From positions 6,536 to 70,535 of the forward strand of contig NZ_KB900388.1 of assembly GCF_000378825.1 (NCBI RefSeq): 64,000 bases of DNA, read 5' to 3'. The notes under the pieces are model-generated. The model was not told the origin of the DNA. It did no database searches and saw only the letters and a program-made list of their open reading frames with translations. The position numbers and the translations under genes are program-made. The stretch is from Salinispora vitiensis (GTDB taxonomy: Bacteria; Actinomycetota; Actinomycetes; Mycobacteriales; Micromonosporaceae). The first letter of the stretch is position 1. Each line of letters starts with the position of its first letter. Positions 39,296 to 48,262 of this stretch are shown one piece after another.

Positions 39296-40534
39296 ATGCC
39301 GATTGCCGCAGCGCTGCGTGATCTGGTGCGGGTGGTCGCCACCGGCCACGACCCGAAGCCGGGGGATGCTGCCGCGTCGGGTCGAGCCCGTCGGTTGGCG
39401 CGGCTGCGCCCGAAGCTGCGGGTGTTGGCGCCGCTGGTCGCGTTCCTGCTGTGGCTCCTCGCGATGGCGGGCCTCGAGCCGTACCAGGTTGGTCGGTTCG
39501 AGACGGTCCTCCTCGCCGCCCTGACCGCGGCGCCGGTGGCCCTGCTTCCCGGCCGTGCGCTGCTGGCGTGGCGGGTGGCCGCGGTAGCCACCCTGGTCAG
39601 TGGCGTTAACGGGCTACATGAAGGCGGTGCTCCCTGGCCCGGCAATCCGGTGCTGATCCTGGTCTACCTCGTCGTCCTCGTGGTGGTCGGCTACCGCCAT
39701 CCGCTGGGGGTGCTGTTCTGGGTCTGGGTGTTCAGCATCGCGATGTCGCTGGCGTTTCTCGACCCGGGCGTCGGCTACGGCAGCATGTTGCTGGTCAGTG
39801 GCGTGCTGGGAATAGGCCACCTGTGGGGCCGGTGGGCGCAGGCGCGCGCCGGCCTCGTCGCCGAGCAGGAACGGGGTGCGATGCTGACCGAGCGCGCGCG
39901 CATCGCCCGTGAGCTGCACGACGTCGTCGCCCACCACATGTCCCTCATCGCGGTGCGGTCGGAGACCGCCGGCTACCGGCTGGACGAGCTTCCGCCGGCG
40001 GCGCGCGCGGAGTTCGGGGAGATATCCGAGGCATCCCGGGAGGCGCTCACGGAGATGCGGCGGCTACTGGGCGTCCTACGTGCCCCGCAGGAGCAGCCGT
40101 TGACCGCCCCGCAGCCGAATCTCGCAGAGCTGGAGGCGCTCGTGGCGGACGCCCAGGCAGCCGGGACCCCGGTCACGCTGACGGTGGAGGGGGCGGTCAT
40201 CGACCTGCCGGATGCGGTGGGTTCCTCCGCCTACCGGATCGTGCAGGAGGCGCTGTCCAATGTGGCTCGGCACGCACCGGGTGCCCGCACTGACGTCACC
40301 CTGCACCGCAGCCGGCACGAGTTGACCATCCGCGTCCGCAACGCGGTCCGGGTGGGCTCCGCCGGCCGGCCGGTGCCTCCTCCGGGTTCCGCGCCAGCCG
40401 GCACGGGTGGCGGCCACGGCCTGCTCGGAATGCGCGAACGGGTGGCCATGCTCCACGGCAGCCTGCAAGCAGCCGAGACCGACGACGGTGGATTCGAGGT
40501 ACGGGCGACGTTGCCCCTGGAGAGCCAAGCATGA
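39296..40534 (+). CDS. NarL-type sensor histidine kinase (HisKA_3)
   Basis: A 412-residue kinase. Five to six N-terminal transmembrane helices (about residues 43-175) with almost no loops, then a HisKA_3 dimerisation domain with RARIARELHDVVAHHMSLIAV (phospho-His in ELHDVV) and an ATPase domain ending GHGLLGMRERVAMLHGSL. ATG 39296 overlaps no gene upstream; its stop overlaps the regulator start by four bases (ATGA). The membrane-embedded sensor suggests it detects lipophilic stress, as in DesK/LiaS-like kinases. Signal unknown. Confidence 0.92.
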   Translation: MPIAAALRDLVRVVATGHDPKPGDAAASGRARRLARLRPKLRVLAPLVAFLLWLLAMAGLEPYQVGRFETVLLAALTAAPVALLPGRALLAWRVAAVATLVSGVNGLHEGGAPWPGNPVLILVYLVVLVVVGYRHPLGVLFWVWVFSIAMSLAFLDPGVGYGSMLLVSGVLGIGHLWGRWAQARAGLVAEQERGAMLTERARIARELHDVVAHHMSLIAVRSETAGYRLDELPPAARAEFGEISEASREALTEMRRLLGVLRAPQEQPLTAPQPNLAELEALVADAQAAGTPVTLTVEGAVIDLPDAVGSSAYRIVQEALSNVARHAPGARTDVTLHRSRHELTIRVRNAVRVGSAGRPVPPPGSAPAGTGGGHGLLGMRERVAMLHGSLQAAETDDGGFEVRATLPLESQA

Positions 40535-41196
40535 TCAAGGTGTTGCTCGTTGACGACCAGGCGATGGTCCGGGAGGGGTTCGGGGCGTTACTCACCGCCC
40601 AGGAGGACATGGTGGTGGTGGCGGACGCCGCCGACGGGGAGCAGGCGGTCGCCGCCGCGCGCCGGTACGACCCCGACGTCATCCTGATGGACATCCGGAT
40701 GCCGACCATGGATGGGTTGACCGCAACTCGTCAGATCCTGGAGGTGCCACCCGGTGGGCGTCGCCCGCGGGTGCTCGTGCTGACCACCTTCGACCTGGAC
40801 GACTACGTGTTCGAGGCGCTGCGGGCCGGCGCGAGCGGATTCCTGTTGAAGGATGCGCCCGCCGCCGAACTCATGCACGCGGTACGCGTGGTGGCCGCCG
40901 GCGAGGCGCTGCTCGCTCCCTCGGTGACCCGGCGGCTCATCGCGGACTACGCGAGCCGCGCGCGGCCGCGACGAGTTGACCCGGATTCGATCAACGCCCT
41001 CACCCGGCGCGAGGCGGAGGTGCTGCGGCTGATCGCGCGCGGGTTGTCGAACCAGGAGATCGCGGCGGAGCTGGTCCTCGCCGAGCAGACCGTCAAGACT
41101 CACGTCGGCCGCGTACTGATGAAACTCAACCTGCGAGACCGGGCGCAGGCAGTGGTCTACGCCTACGAGAGCGGCATGATCAACCCGGGTGAGTAA
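40531..41196 (+). CDS. NarL/LuxR-family response regulator
   Basis: A 221-residue regulator paired with the preceding kinase. Receiver: VDDQ acidic pair, phospho-Asp54 in VILMDIRMPTMDG, Thr in VLTTFD, Lys in FLLKDAP. LuxR-type HTH at the C-terminus: LTRREAEVLRLIARGLSNQE and VKTHVGRVLMKL. ATG 40531 overlaps the kinase stop. Targets unknown; the adjacent hydrolase/acyltransferase pair is a candidate. Confidence 0.94.
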   Translation: MIKVLLVDDQAMVREGFGALLTAQEDMVVVADAADGEQAVAAARRYDPDVILMDIRMPTMDGLTATRQILEVPPGGRRPRVLVLTTFDLDDYVFEALRAGASGFLLKDAPAAELMHAVRVVAAGEALLAPSVTRRLIADYASRARPRRVDPDSINALTRREAEVLRLIARGLSNQEIAAELVLAEQTVKTHVGRVLMKLNLRDRAQAVVYAYESGMINPGE

Positions 41197-41260
41197 GTAG
41201 TACCGGGGTACCGGTCCGGGTTGGCGCTCGCGGGTGACGCTTCCGGGGACGGTCCGTACC

Positions 41261-41266
41261 TAGCGT
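41261..41266 (+). promoter_or_regulatory. Leaderless promoter -10 (TAGCGT)
   Basis: TAGCGT, 7 bases, then ATG 41274, with no Shine-Dalgarno sequence. Confidence 0.4.
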
Positions 41267-41273
41267 CGCTGCC

Positions 41274-42014
41274 ATGAAGCGATGGTTGTTGCGGCTGCTC
41301 GTCGCGGTGCTGCTGGCCGCCGCCTGCCCGGCCCCGAGCCCGGCGGCGATCGGCGCGCCGGTGGTGCGGACCGTGGGTGATCCGGATGGGGCCGATCGGA
41401 TTGTCGTGCTGGTGCCCGGTGCGGCCACCACACCGGAGAACTTTGACCGGGGGCACGGGGGCGTCCTGCGGCGCTCGCCGTACTGGCAGGCCCGGCAGCT
41501 GCACGCCGCGTGCGGCGGGCAGGTAGCGGTGGTGGCCTGGCTCGGCTACGCGCCGCCCGGCGGCATCGACCTCGCCGCGGTCCGCTCGGAGCGCGCGATG
41601 GCCGGAGCGACGGCCCTGACCGGCTACGTCCGGCAGCTCGCCACGGCCCGGCCGGACGCGACGATCACGGTGATCGGGCACAGCTACGGCTCTCTGGTCC
41701 TCGCCTACGCGGCGGCCCGGCTGCCCGTTCAGGTCGCCGACCTGGTGGTGCTGGGAAGCCCCGGCCTTGATGTCGGTGCGGCCGAACAGTTGAATACCGA
41801 GGCACGGCTCTGGGTGGGCAGCGCCGAGGGTGACTGGACCCGGCGGATCCCCGAGGTGCGGGTCCTTGGCCTCGGTCACGGCGCGGACCCGAGCCGGCCC
41901 TCGTTCGGCGCGCGGACCCTGGATGTCACGGGCGCCGAAGGTCACGACGGGTACTTCCTGCCCGGCACCACCGCACTGGAGAGTCTCGCCGCCGTGGCGT
42001 TGGGGACAGCATGA
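41274..42014 (+). CDS. Secreted alpha/beta hydrolase
   Basis: A 246-residue alpha/beta-hydrolase-fold protein with an N-terminal signal sequence (MKRWLLRLLVAVLLAAACPA; the Cys18 context AAAC could be a lipobox, otherwise cleavage near ASPA). Nucleophile elbow GHSYGS, Asp near the end in the GARTLDVTGAEGHDGYF region supplying Asp/His. It resembles the DUF1023-type hydrolases of actinobacteria. Its stop overlaps the acyltransferase start (ATGA). Likely acts outside the cell on an ester; substrate unknown. Confidence 0.85.
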   Translation: MKRWLLRLLVAVLLAAACPAPSPAAIGAPVVRTVGDPDGADRIVVLVPGAATTPENFDRGHGGVLRRSPYWQARQLHAACGGQVAVVAWLGYAPPGGIDLAAVRSERAMAGATALTGYVRQLATARPDATITVIGHSYGSLVLAYAAARLPVQVADLVVLGSPGLDVGAAEQLNTEARLWVGSAEGDWTRRIPEVRVLGLGHGADPSRPSFGARTLDVTGAEGHDGYFLPGTTALESLAAVALGTA

Positions 42015-43180
42015 CCGCGGGATCGCTTCCCGCCCGCCTTGCGGCGGCCACCCCGGCCGGCCGGGACCGCTCCATCGACGTGCTGCGTGCCCTGGCCATC
42101 GCCGGCGTGGTGCTCGGCCACTGGCTGGTGACCGCGTTCGTGCTCACCGGGTCGGGGCTGCGGGTGGCCAGCCCGCTGGCGTACCTGCCCGGCCTCACCC
42201 CGGTCTCCTGGCTGTTGCAGACCCTCGCGGTCTTCTTCTTCGTCGGCGGGTTCGCCGCGGCGGGTGGACTGCCGAGGGCGAGCAGCTACCGGGGGTGGCT
42301 GCTGGCGCGGATGAATCGGCTCTTCCGTCCGGTGCTGGCTTTTCTCGCCTGCTGGGCGGTGGCGGCCCTGGTCTGGATGCCGGCCGCTGACCCGGAGTCC
42401 GTGCGCACCGTCCGGGTCATCGTGCTGAGCCCGCTGTGGTTTGTCGTGGTGTACGCCGGGCTCATCGCCGTGACCCCGCTCGTGTGGAGCCGGCCCGGCC
42501 GAGCCGTCGTGCCGCTCGTGGCGGCGGTCGCCGTGGTCGACGTGGCGCGGCTCGGGCTCGGCGGCCCGTCGTGGCTCGGTTGGGTGAACGTGGCGACCGC
42601 CTGGCTCGTACCCTTCTGTCTCGGGGTTGCCTGCGCCCGCGGGGCCCGGCTGCCGGCGGTCGGGCTGCTCCTCGGCGGGATCGTGGCCACCGCCGCGCTG
42701 GTGCACTGGTTCGACTACCCCGCCAGTCTGGTCGGTGTGCCCGGCCAGGGCCGGTCCAACCTCAACCCGCCCACCCTCGTCGCGGTGAGCTTCGGGCTGG
42801 CCCAGGTGGGGATGGCCTTGCTGCTACGTGGCCCGCTGACCCGGCTCGCCTGCCGCCCGTTGGTCTGGGCTGTCGTGGGCGTGACGAACCTGTCCGCCAT
42901 GCGGATCTTCTTGTGGCACCAGACCGCGCTGGTGGCGGTGACCCTCTTCGCCCTGGGCTCCGCCCCACTGCCCGGACTGCACACCGCGCCCGACACGTGG
43001 TGGTGGATCCTCGCCCGCCTCCGCTGGCTGCCCGTCTTCGCAGCTGTTCTGCTGGGCGGGCTGTGGCTGGGCGCCCGGATCGGCGCGGGACGGCGTCCCC
43101 GAAAGGGCCGTTCGCTCCCACCCCAGGCTTCGGCACGGTGGTCTACTCCGCTTCTGCGCTGCTTCGGACGGCGATCGTGA
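42011..43180 (+). CDS. Acyltransferase-3 family membrane protein
   Basis: A 389-residue integral membrane O-acyltransferase of the OafA/acyltransferase-3 type, with about ten transmembrane helices. The N-terminal motif RSIDVLRALAIAGVVLGHWL carries the catalytic-type R and H; a Trp-rich segment (HTAPDTWWWILARLRW) lies near the C-terminus. These enzymes acylate sugars, lipids or antibiotics. It is translationally coupled to the hydrolase gene, suggesting paired acylation/deacylation. The last 38 bp overlap the convergent methyltransferase gene. Confidence 0.87.
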   Translation: MTAGSLPARLAAATPAGRDRSIDVLRALAIAGVVLGHWLVTAFVLTGSGLRVASPLAYLPGLTPVSWLLQTLAVFFFVGGFAAAGGLPRASSYRGWLLARMNRLFRPVLAFLACWAVAALVWMPAADPESVRTVRVIVLSPLWFVVVYAGLIAVTPLVWSRPGRAVVPLVAAVAVVDVARLGLGGPSWLGWVNVATAWLVPFCLGVACARGARLPAVGLLLGGIVATAALVHWFDYPASLVGVPGQGRSNLNPPTLVAVSFGLAQVGMALLLRGPLTRLACRPLVWAVVGVTNLSAMRIFLWHQTALVAVTLFALGSAPLPGLHTAPDTWWWILARLRWLPVFAAVLLGGLWLGARIGAGRRPRKGRSLPPQASARWSTPLLRCFGRRS

Positions 43181-43955
43181 GGACGTGGCCGCTGGCGCCG
43201 AGCAAACTCGGCTCATCTTCCACCGAGCGCATCATTTCCAGCAGCAGGCCGGTCAGGTCGGGGCTGGCCAGGATCTCGGCCAGTCGCGCCCCGGTCATCC
43301 CCAGCGGGCCCTCGACCGAAACCCGCCGCCGTACGACGAGGCCCGCCTCCGTCGCTTCACCGGCCAACTCGTCCGGATGGTGGAAGTAGGCGCTGGTAAA
43401 CCACCGCTGCGTGTCGCCGATATTGCGGTGCACTCCTTCGGCCAACGTGCGCTCCACCATGGGTCGGAACTGTGCGTCAGTAAAGTAGCCCTTCACGAAA
43501 CCGTCGAACAGCGACGCGAACCGGCTGATGGTGGCGCCCACGACCACGCCGCCAGCACGTACGACACGAGCCGCTTCCCGCCAGACAGCAACGCGATTCG
43601 TCCGCTCCGGCAGGTGATACAGCGGCCCGAGCAGCAAGACCGCGTCCACGCTGCGATCGGGGGCGGGTAAGGCCCGGGCATCCCCGAGGACGGCGGTCAC
43701 CCCGGGGCAGGCTGCCGCCTCAGCCACATGCTCGGGCACCGGGTCGACAACCCGGACGTGGTAGCCGGCCTGCGCCAGCGGAGCGGCGTAGACCCCGGTC
43801 GCGCCGCCCACGTCCAGCAAGGCCGCTGGTGCACCCGGGAGCACCCGGGACAGGACATCCCACGTGCGCAGGAACTCCAACCGGCCCGGGCCGGCGGCGA
43901 GCCGGTCCCGCTCGCCGCCCCGCTGGTAGAACTCCAGGATTTCGGGCTTCAGCAC
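43143..43955 (-). CDS. Class I SAM-dependent methyltransferase (small molecule type)
   Basis: A 270-residue methyltransferase: MLKPEILEFYQRGGERDRL at the start, SAM loop ALLDVGGATGVYAAPLAQAG, post-II DARALPAPDRSVDAVLLLGP and LYHLPERTNRVAVWREAARV. The pattern is that of actinobacterial ubiquinone/menaquinone-like or antibiotic methyltransferases; the substrate is open. ATG at 43955. Its 3' end overlaps the acyltransferase gene by 38 bp, so the convergent transcripts are complementary there. Confidence 0.88.
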   Translation of the reverse strand: MLKPEILEFYQRGGERDRLAAGPGRLEFLRTWDVLSRVLPGAPAALLDVGGATGVYAAPLAQAGYHVRVVDPVPEHVAEAAACPGVTAVLGDARALPAPDRSVDAVLLLGPLYHLPERTNRVAVWREAARVVRAGGVVVGATISRFASLFDGFVKGYFTDAQFRPMVERTLAEGVHRNIGDTQRWFTSAYFHHPDELAGEATEAGLVVRRRVSVEGPLGMTGARLAEILASPDLTGLLLEMMRSVEDEPSLLGASGHVLTIAVRSSAEAE

Positions 43956-44190
43956 ACAGCAGATCGTGTTACGGCTGACCGTCGGCGGGCAACCAAGTTT
44001 CCGCGGTCGGTACCTGTGTTCATCCCAAACTCATGATCTTGAAAAGGTTCATGCAGCTACACGCCGACGAACAGCGCGGCTCGGCGATTACCGTGAATCA
44101 CCCGGACCAGCCGGGGCTGGTGTGTGACAGTGCGAGACGTGCCTACGTGCACCTCGGGCATCCGACCACTTCACAACGTGAGGAAAACCC

Positions 44191-45588
44191 GTGCTACTTC
44201 GCCTGCACCACTTTCGTCACCGGCCCGGGAGCGCCTCACCTCACGGAGCCGCAGCGCAGGCCAAGCTGACGCTGGTAGCGGCGTCCTTCTGCATCTTCCT
44301 GGTTCAGCTCGACTTCTTCGCGCTCAACCTCGCGCTGCCGAAGATGGCTTCGGAGCTGCGCACGTCTCCAACCAACCTGCAGTGGGTGATCAGCGCCTAC
44401 ATGCTCTCCCTGGCGGCGTTCCTGATTCCGGGCGGACGCCTCGGCGACATCCTTGGCCGCCGACGCATTCTCATGGTCGGACTCGTGATTTTCGGTCTGA
44501 GTTCCCTGGGTGCCGCCCTAGCCCCCAACGCAGGGACCGTCATCGCCTTCCGGACGGTCCAGGGAGTCGGCTCCGCCATCATTTTCCCGCTCGCCATCGC
44601 CGTCGTCACGAATGCTTTTCCCGCGGAGCGGGTGAAACGGGCGATCGGCTACGCCTACGGCATCGGCGCCGTGTCGATGGCGCTCGGCCCTCCCTTCGGC
44701 GGTGGGATAACAGAGCTGGTTGTCTGGCGGGTCGTGCTGCTCGTGAACGTACCGTTGAGCATTATCGCCATCGCGATCGTCGCCGCTGGCGTGCGTGAAT
44801 CACGCGACCCTACGGTGCCGCGGTCGATCGACCTGCCCGGCCTGGCCCTGGTGGCGGCTGGGATCGCCCTGGTCACGCTCGCGGTAGACCTGGCGAGCAA
44901 TTGGCAGCCCCTCGCCACGGCCGGGATCGCCGTGGTCGGGCTGCTGGTGCTGGTGGCGTTCGTGCAGCGCGAGCGGTTGGCGAAGTATCCCTTGGTCAAC
45001 CTTGAACTGTTTCGCAACCGTCCCTACGTCGTGGTGACCCTGATGGGGACGGTCGCCAACCTCGCTCTCGTCATCGGAGTGTTCGGTAGCACGGTCTATC
45101 TCCAACAAGCGGAGGGACGCTCGCCTCTCGCCGCGGGTCTGATTCTTCTCGCCGCCTCGGTGGCCACCGGAATCTCCGGTCCGATCTCAGGGCACCTCGG
45201 CGAACACCTGAATATTCCGGTAGTGATGGGTGCCACTGCGGTGACCGGTGGGATTGGCCTGTTCGTGGTCTCCCTCGGCGGTGGTTTCGAAACCTACCTG
45301 CCCGGCCTCGCGTTGTTCGGATTCAGCTACGGCGTGGGGTACGCGATGTCCAACATCGGCACGCAGTCGGTTGTCGCCCGGGAGCTGGTGGGCGAAGCAT
45401 CCGGTGTCACCCTCGCGATCGTTATCGGGGTCTCCGGCCTCGCGGTAGCGGCCGCGGCGACGCTGATCGACATCCAGTCGAGAAGTATGGGGCTCACGGA
45501 GGCCATCGAAGACATCATGCGGTGGACTGCGGCCGGAAGCATCGTGGCCTCCGGGCTTCTCCTCCTGGTAGCTCGCCGCCGACCGTGA
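44191..45588 (+). CDS. MFS drug efflux transporter (DHA2 type)
   Basis: A 465-residue major-facilitator pump with 14 predicted transmembrane helices. Motif A-like GGRLGDILGRRRILMVGL after helix 2, motif B-like RTVQGVGSAIIFPLAIAV and motif C-like LGPPFGGGITELVVWR are typical of DHA2 proton/drug antiporters. GTG at 44191 follows GAGGAAAAC. It is probably the reason for the cluster: substrate efflux. No operon partner on its strand; the 235-bp gap before it (43956-44190) holds no gene. Confidence 0.9.
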   Translation: MLLRLHHFRHRPGSASPHGAAAQAKLTLVAASFCIFLVQLDFFALNLALPKMASELRTSPTNLQWVISAYMLSLAAFLIPGGRLGDILGRRRILMVGLVIFGLSSLGAALAPNAGTVIAFRTVQGVGSAIIFPLAIAVVTNAFPAERVKRAIGYAYGIGAVSMALGPPFGGGITELVVWRVVLLVNVPLSIIAIAIVAAGVRESRDPTVPRSIDLPGLALVAAGIALVTLAVDLASNWQPLATAGIAVVGLLVLVAFVQRERLAKYPLVNLELFRNRPYVVVTLMGTVANLALVIGVFGSTVYLQQAEGRSPLAAGLILLAASVATGISGPISGHLGEHLNIPVVMGATAVTGGIGLFVVSLGGGFETYLPGLALFGFSYGVGYAMSNIGTQSVVARELVGEASGVTLAIVIGVSGLAVAAAATLIDIQSRSMGLTEAIEDIMRWTAAGSIVASGLLLLVARRRP

Positions 45589-45722
45589 CCCGGTACGAGA
45601 CGGCCGGAGGACCGCCTTGCTGCGGCTGGACTTGCGCCATGTCCCGGAAACCCGACCTTTGCCCACCAGGTCATTGGCTACCTGGACGCAGCTACGGCAG
45701 CTGGCGGAACTGACCGGTCTAC

Positions 45723-46382
45723 TCAGTCCTGAGTCGGGCCGGGGCTCGGTCGTTCACCACCCGCCTCGCCGGCGGCGTCCGGGGCGATGAGGCTACGGAT
45801 CACCGGTGCCGCCACCCGCAGCACCTCCTCCAGGTCCGCGTCGGCCAGGTCGGGGATCCGGAGAAGGTATCTACCGCTGGCAATTCCCATCATGATTGCG
45901 GCGAAGAGCCCGGCTCTCAGCCGGGCGTCCGGGAGGTCGCTCATGTGCCGGGCGATGACGTTGACCGAATTGTGGGTGATGTGGTCGCGGAGCATGTCGG
46001 CGGCTTCCTCGCTGGTCATGCTCGCCCGCAGCAGCACCGACATCGGGGAGTCGATCTCCTGGGCCCAACTGCCCAGCATGCCTCGAAGGTAGTTCTCGGT
46101 GCTCGTGCTGGCGTTGCCGGTGGTGAGATCGTCGATCGGGATATCGAAGTGCACGGTCTCGCGGAACAAGTCACGCTTGCTCCCGAAATACTTGATCACG
46201 GAAGACTTGTCGGCCTCGGCTTCCGCCGCGATCATGCGGATCGTCGCCCGCTCGTAGCCAACCTGGGCGAAGGTCTTACGGGCGGCGTGCAGGATTCGCC
46301 GTCGGGTGCGCTCCCCCTTGGTGTCCGGGAAGGTCGGCGGTTCCGGCTGTCGTCTCGTGTCGCTGCTCTGGGTCACGGTCAC
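45723..46382 (-). CDS. TetR-family transcriptional repressor
   Basis: A 219-residue TetR regulator. N-terminal HTH: GERTRRRILHAARKTFAQVG and IAAEAEADKSSVIKYFGSKRD (the usual helix-turn-helix TxxxI...YF..K). The C-terminal ligand domain includes ENYLRGMLGSWAQEIDSPM and YLLRIPDLADADLEEV. GTG at 46382 follows GGAAGG; an in-frame ATG at 46424 would lengthen it. It is co-oriented with the MFS gene upstream (58-bp gap) and likely represses that operon. Confidence 0.9.
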   Translation of the reverse strand: MTVTQSSDTRRQPEPPTFPDTKGERTRRRILHAARKTFAQVGYERATIRMIAAEAEADKSSVIKYFGSKRDLFRETVHFDIPIDDLTTGNASTSTENYLRGMLGSWAQEIDSPMSVLLRASMTSEEAADMLRDHITHNSVNVIARHMSDLPDARLRAGLFAAIMMGIASGRYLLRIPDLADADLEEVLRVAAPVIRSLIAPDAAGEAGGERPSPGPTQD

Positions 46383-46440
46383 CCATCGTCCTTCCGTAGC
46401 CTGCACGGCGATGCTATCTGCCAAGGCAGTCGCTAACGGT

Positions 46441-47976
46441 TTAGCGGGCTGGGACCGACTCGTCGGTCTCCTCCGGGCGCGGTGGCGGGGCCATCCGACC
46501 CGCGTTGACTGCGATCACGGCGGCCGCCAGGGCGGCCAGGTACAGCACGACCACCCCGACGAAAGCAGTCGTGTAACCGTGCGTGAGGGCCTCGCGGGCC
46601 CGGGCGAGAAGCCCGGCGTCCTGCGTGGTGATCGCCTGAAAGAACGAGGCGCTGGCGGAGGCGAGCCGACCGTTGGCAGCGGAGGCGGCCACTCCGGTCA
46701 GCACGGCGAGACCGATCGCTCCGCCAACCTGTTGGGCGGTGTTCATGACACCGGCCGCGATGCCGGCCTCGTCGTCTGGGACACCGCCAACCGCGGTGAT
46801 CGTCATCGGCACGAACGTCGAGCCGAGGCCGATCGCGGTCACGAACATCGCCGGCATGAGCCGCGTGACGTAGGTCGAATCGGGGGTAAGAGTGTGCAGC
46901 CAGAGCATTCCGAGGGCCGCGATGGCGAGTCCAACGCCGGTGATCACGCGGACCGGCGCCACGGTCAGCAGGCGCGGTGCCAGCACTCCGGAGGAGATCA
47001 GGATCCCGGCCGCGAAGGGCAGGTAGGCCAGACCGGTCTGCATCGCCGTGTAGCCCAGCACCTGCTGCATGTACAGCGTGAGGAAGTAGTAGGTGGCGAA
47101 CATGCCGGCACCGATCAGCAGCATGGTGATATTCGCCCCTGCCCGGTTGCGGTCCTTGAGCACACCGAGCGGGAGCATCGGGTTGGCCGCACGGGACTGG
47201 ATCACCAGGAAGACGACGATCAGCACCGCCGCGGCGACGAAGCAGAGGACCGTGGTGCGGTCGGTCCAACCGTCCTCGCCGGCGTTGACGATGGCGTAGA
47301 CCAGCGAGGTGGCGCCCAGGGTGCCGGTGATCGCGCCGGGGATGTCGAGCCGGCCGGTCCGGCGCCCACCTTCGATGAGGTGCGGGGTGCCGAAGAGGAC
47401 GGCGATGGCGAGGGGGACGTTGACGAACAGCACCCAACGCCAGCTGACGTACTCGGTGAGCACTCCGCCGAGCAGCAGCCCCGCCGTGGAGCCGAGGCCG
47501 GACATCGCTCCGTAGACCCCCATCGCCTTGCCGCGGGCGGCCGGGGGGAAGGTCGTCGAGATCAGCGACAGCGCGGTGGGCGCGGCGATGGCCGCGCCGA
47601 CGCCTTGGGTCGCTCGGGCGGCGATCAGCATCACGTCGTTGACCGCTAGGCCGCCGATCAGCGAGGCGACGGTAAACACCACGAGGCCGAGCCGGAAGAC
47701 CCGGCGCCGGCCGAAGAGGTCACCCGCCCTCCCCCCGAGGAGGAGCAACCCGCCGAACGTCAGGGCGTACGCCGTCACGACCCAGGCGAGGCCAGACGCC
47801 GAGATGTCGAGCGCGCGCTGAACGCTCGGTAGCGCAATATTCATGATCGTCCCGTCCAGGACGAGCATGAACTGGGCGGCCGCGATCACGGCCAGCGCGA
47901 TGCCTTGGTGCCGTTGGCCTGCGGTGGCGACGTGCGGGGCCCGTGAGTCGATCGCGGACCGTTCACCTGCCGACAT
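46441..47976 (-). CDS. MFS drug efflux transporter (DHA2 type)
   Basis: A 511-residue MFS pump of the DHA2 (14-TM) group: VLDGTIMNIALPSVQRAL in helix 1, GGRAGDLFGRRRVFRLGL (motif A), GSTAGLLLGGVLTEYVSWRW (motif C). ATG 47976. Directly upstream lie two 15-bp direct repeats (48019-48051), and the TetR gene follows on the same strand, the layout of a drug-inducible efflux operon. Substrate unknown; may be a flavin-oxidised product or a rifamycin-like drug. Confidence 0.92.
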   Translation of the reverse strand: MSAGERSAIDSRAPHVATAGQRHQGIALAVIAAAQFMLVLDGTIMNIALPSVQRALDISASGLAWVVTAYALTFGGLLLLGGRAGDLFGRRRVFRLGLVVFTVASLIGGLAVNDVMLIAARATQGVGAAIAAPTALSLISTTFPPAARGKAMGVYGAMSGLGSTAGLLLGGVLTEYVSWRWVLFVNVPLAIAVLFGTPHLIEGGRRTGRLDIPGAITGTLGATSLVYAIVNAGEDGWTDRTTVLCFVAAAVLIVVFLVIQSRAANPMLPLGVLKDRNRAGANITMLLIGAGMFATYYFLTLYMQQVLGYTAMQTGLAYLPFAAGILISSGVLAPRLLTVAPVRVITGVGLAIAALGMLWLHTLTPDSTYVTRLMPAMFVTAIGLGSTFVPMTITAVGGVPDDEAGIAAGVMNTAQQVGGAIGLAVLTGVAASAANGRLASASASFFQAITTQDAGLLARAREALTHGYTTAFVGVVVLYLAALAAAVIAVNAGRMAPPPRPEETDESVPAR

Positions 47977-48018
47977 AGTCGCACTCCGAGTGAGTTCGAG
48001 GCGGATTCGCCGAGACGG

Positions 48019-48051
48019 AAGTGTACAAGCGTTGGAAAGTGTACAAGCGTT
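48019..48051. promoter_or_regulatory. Two 15-bp direct repeats, candidate TetR operator
   Basis: AAGTGTACAAGCGTT at 48019-48033 and again, identically, at 48037-48051 (18-bp period). TGTACA inside each is self-complementary. They overlap a TTGTAC...TACACT promoter-like pair with a short 15-bp spacer on the minus strand. Likely bound by the TetR protein. Confidence 0.6.
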
Positions 48052-48167
48052 TCTTTCTCTGGGAAGGTAGTTTCCCGGCGAACGTCCACACCGAAGCCCT
48101 GGGTCCCGTCGGCGGCTGGTCCGGCCTGGCCGGCCGACGCCAGGTCAGGGTTAAAAGTAGACACCCG

Positions 48168-48197
48168 TTGCTTTTTATCGGGGGATCGTCCTAGCAT
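48168..48197 (+). promoter_or_regulatory. Promoter of the FAD oxidase gene
   Basis: TTGCTT (48168-48173), 18-bp spacer, TAGCAT (48192-48197). The start would be near 48204, giving a leader of about 60 nt with GGAGAGGGGA before GTG 48263. Confidence 0.5.
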
Positions 48198-48262
48198 CGG
48201 CTACGAGGGCGGCCCTCATGGCATGAGCAGGACATCGCTGCGCAGGAGAGGGGAGCTCCACA

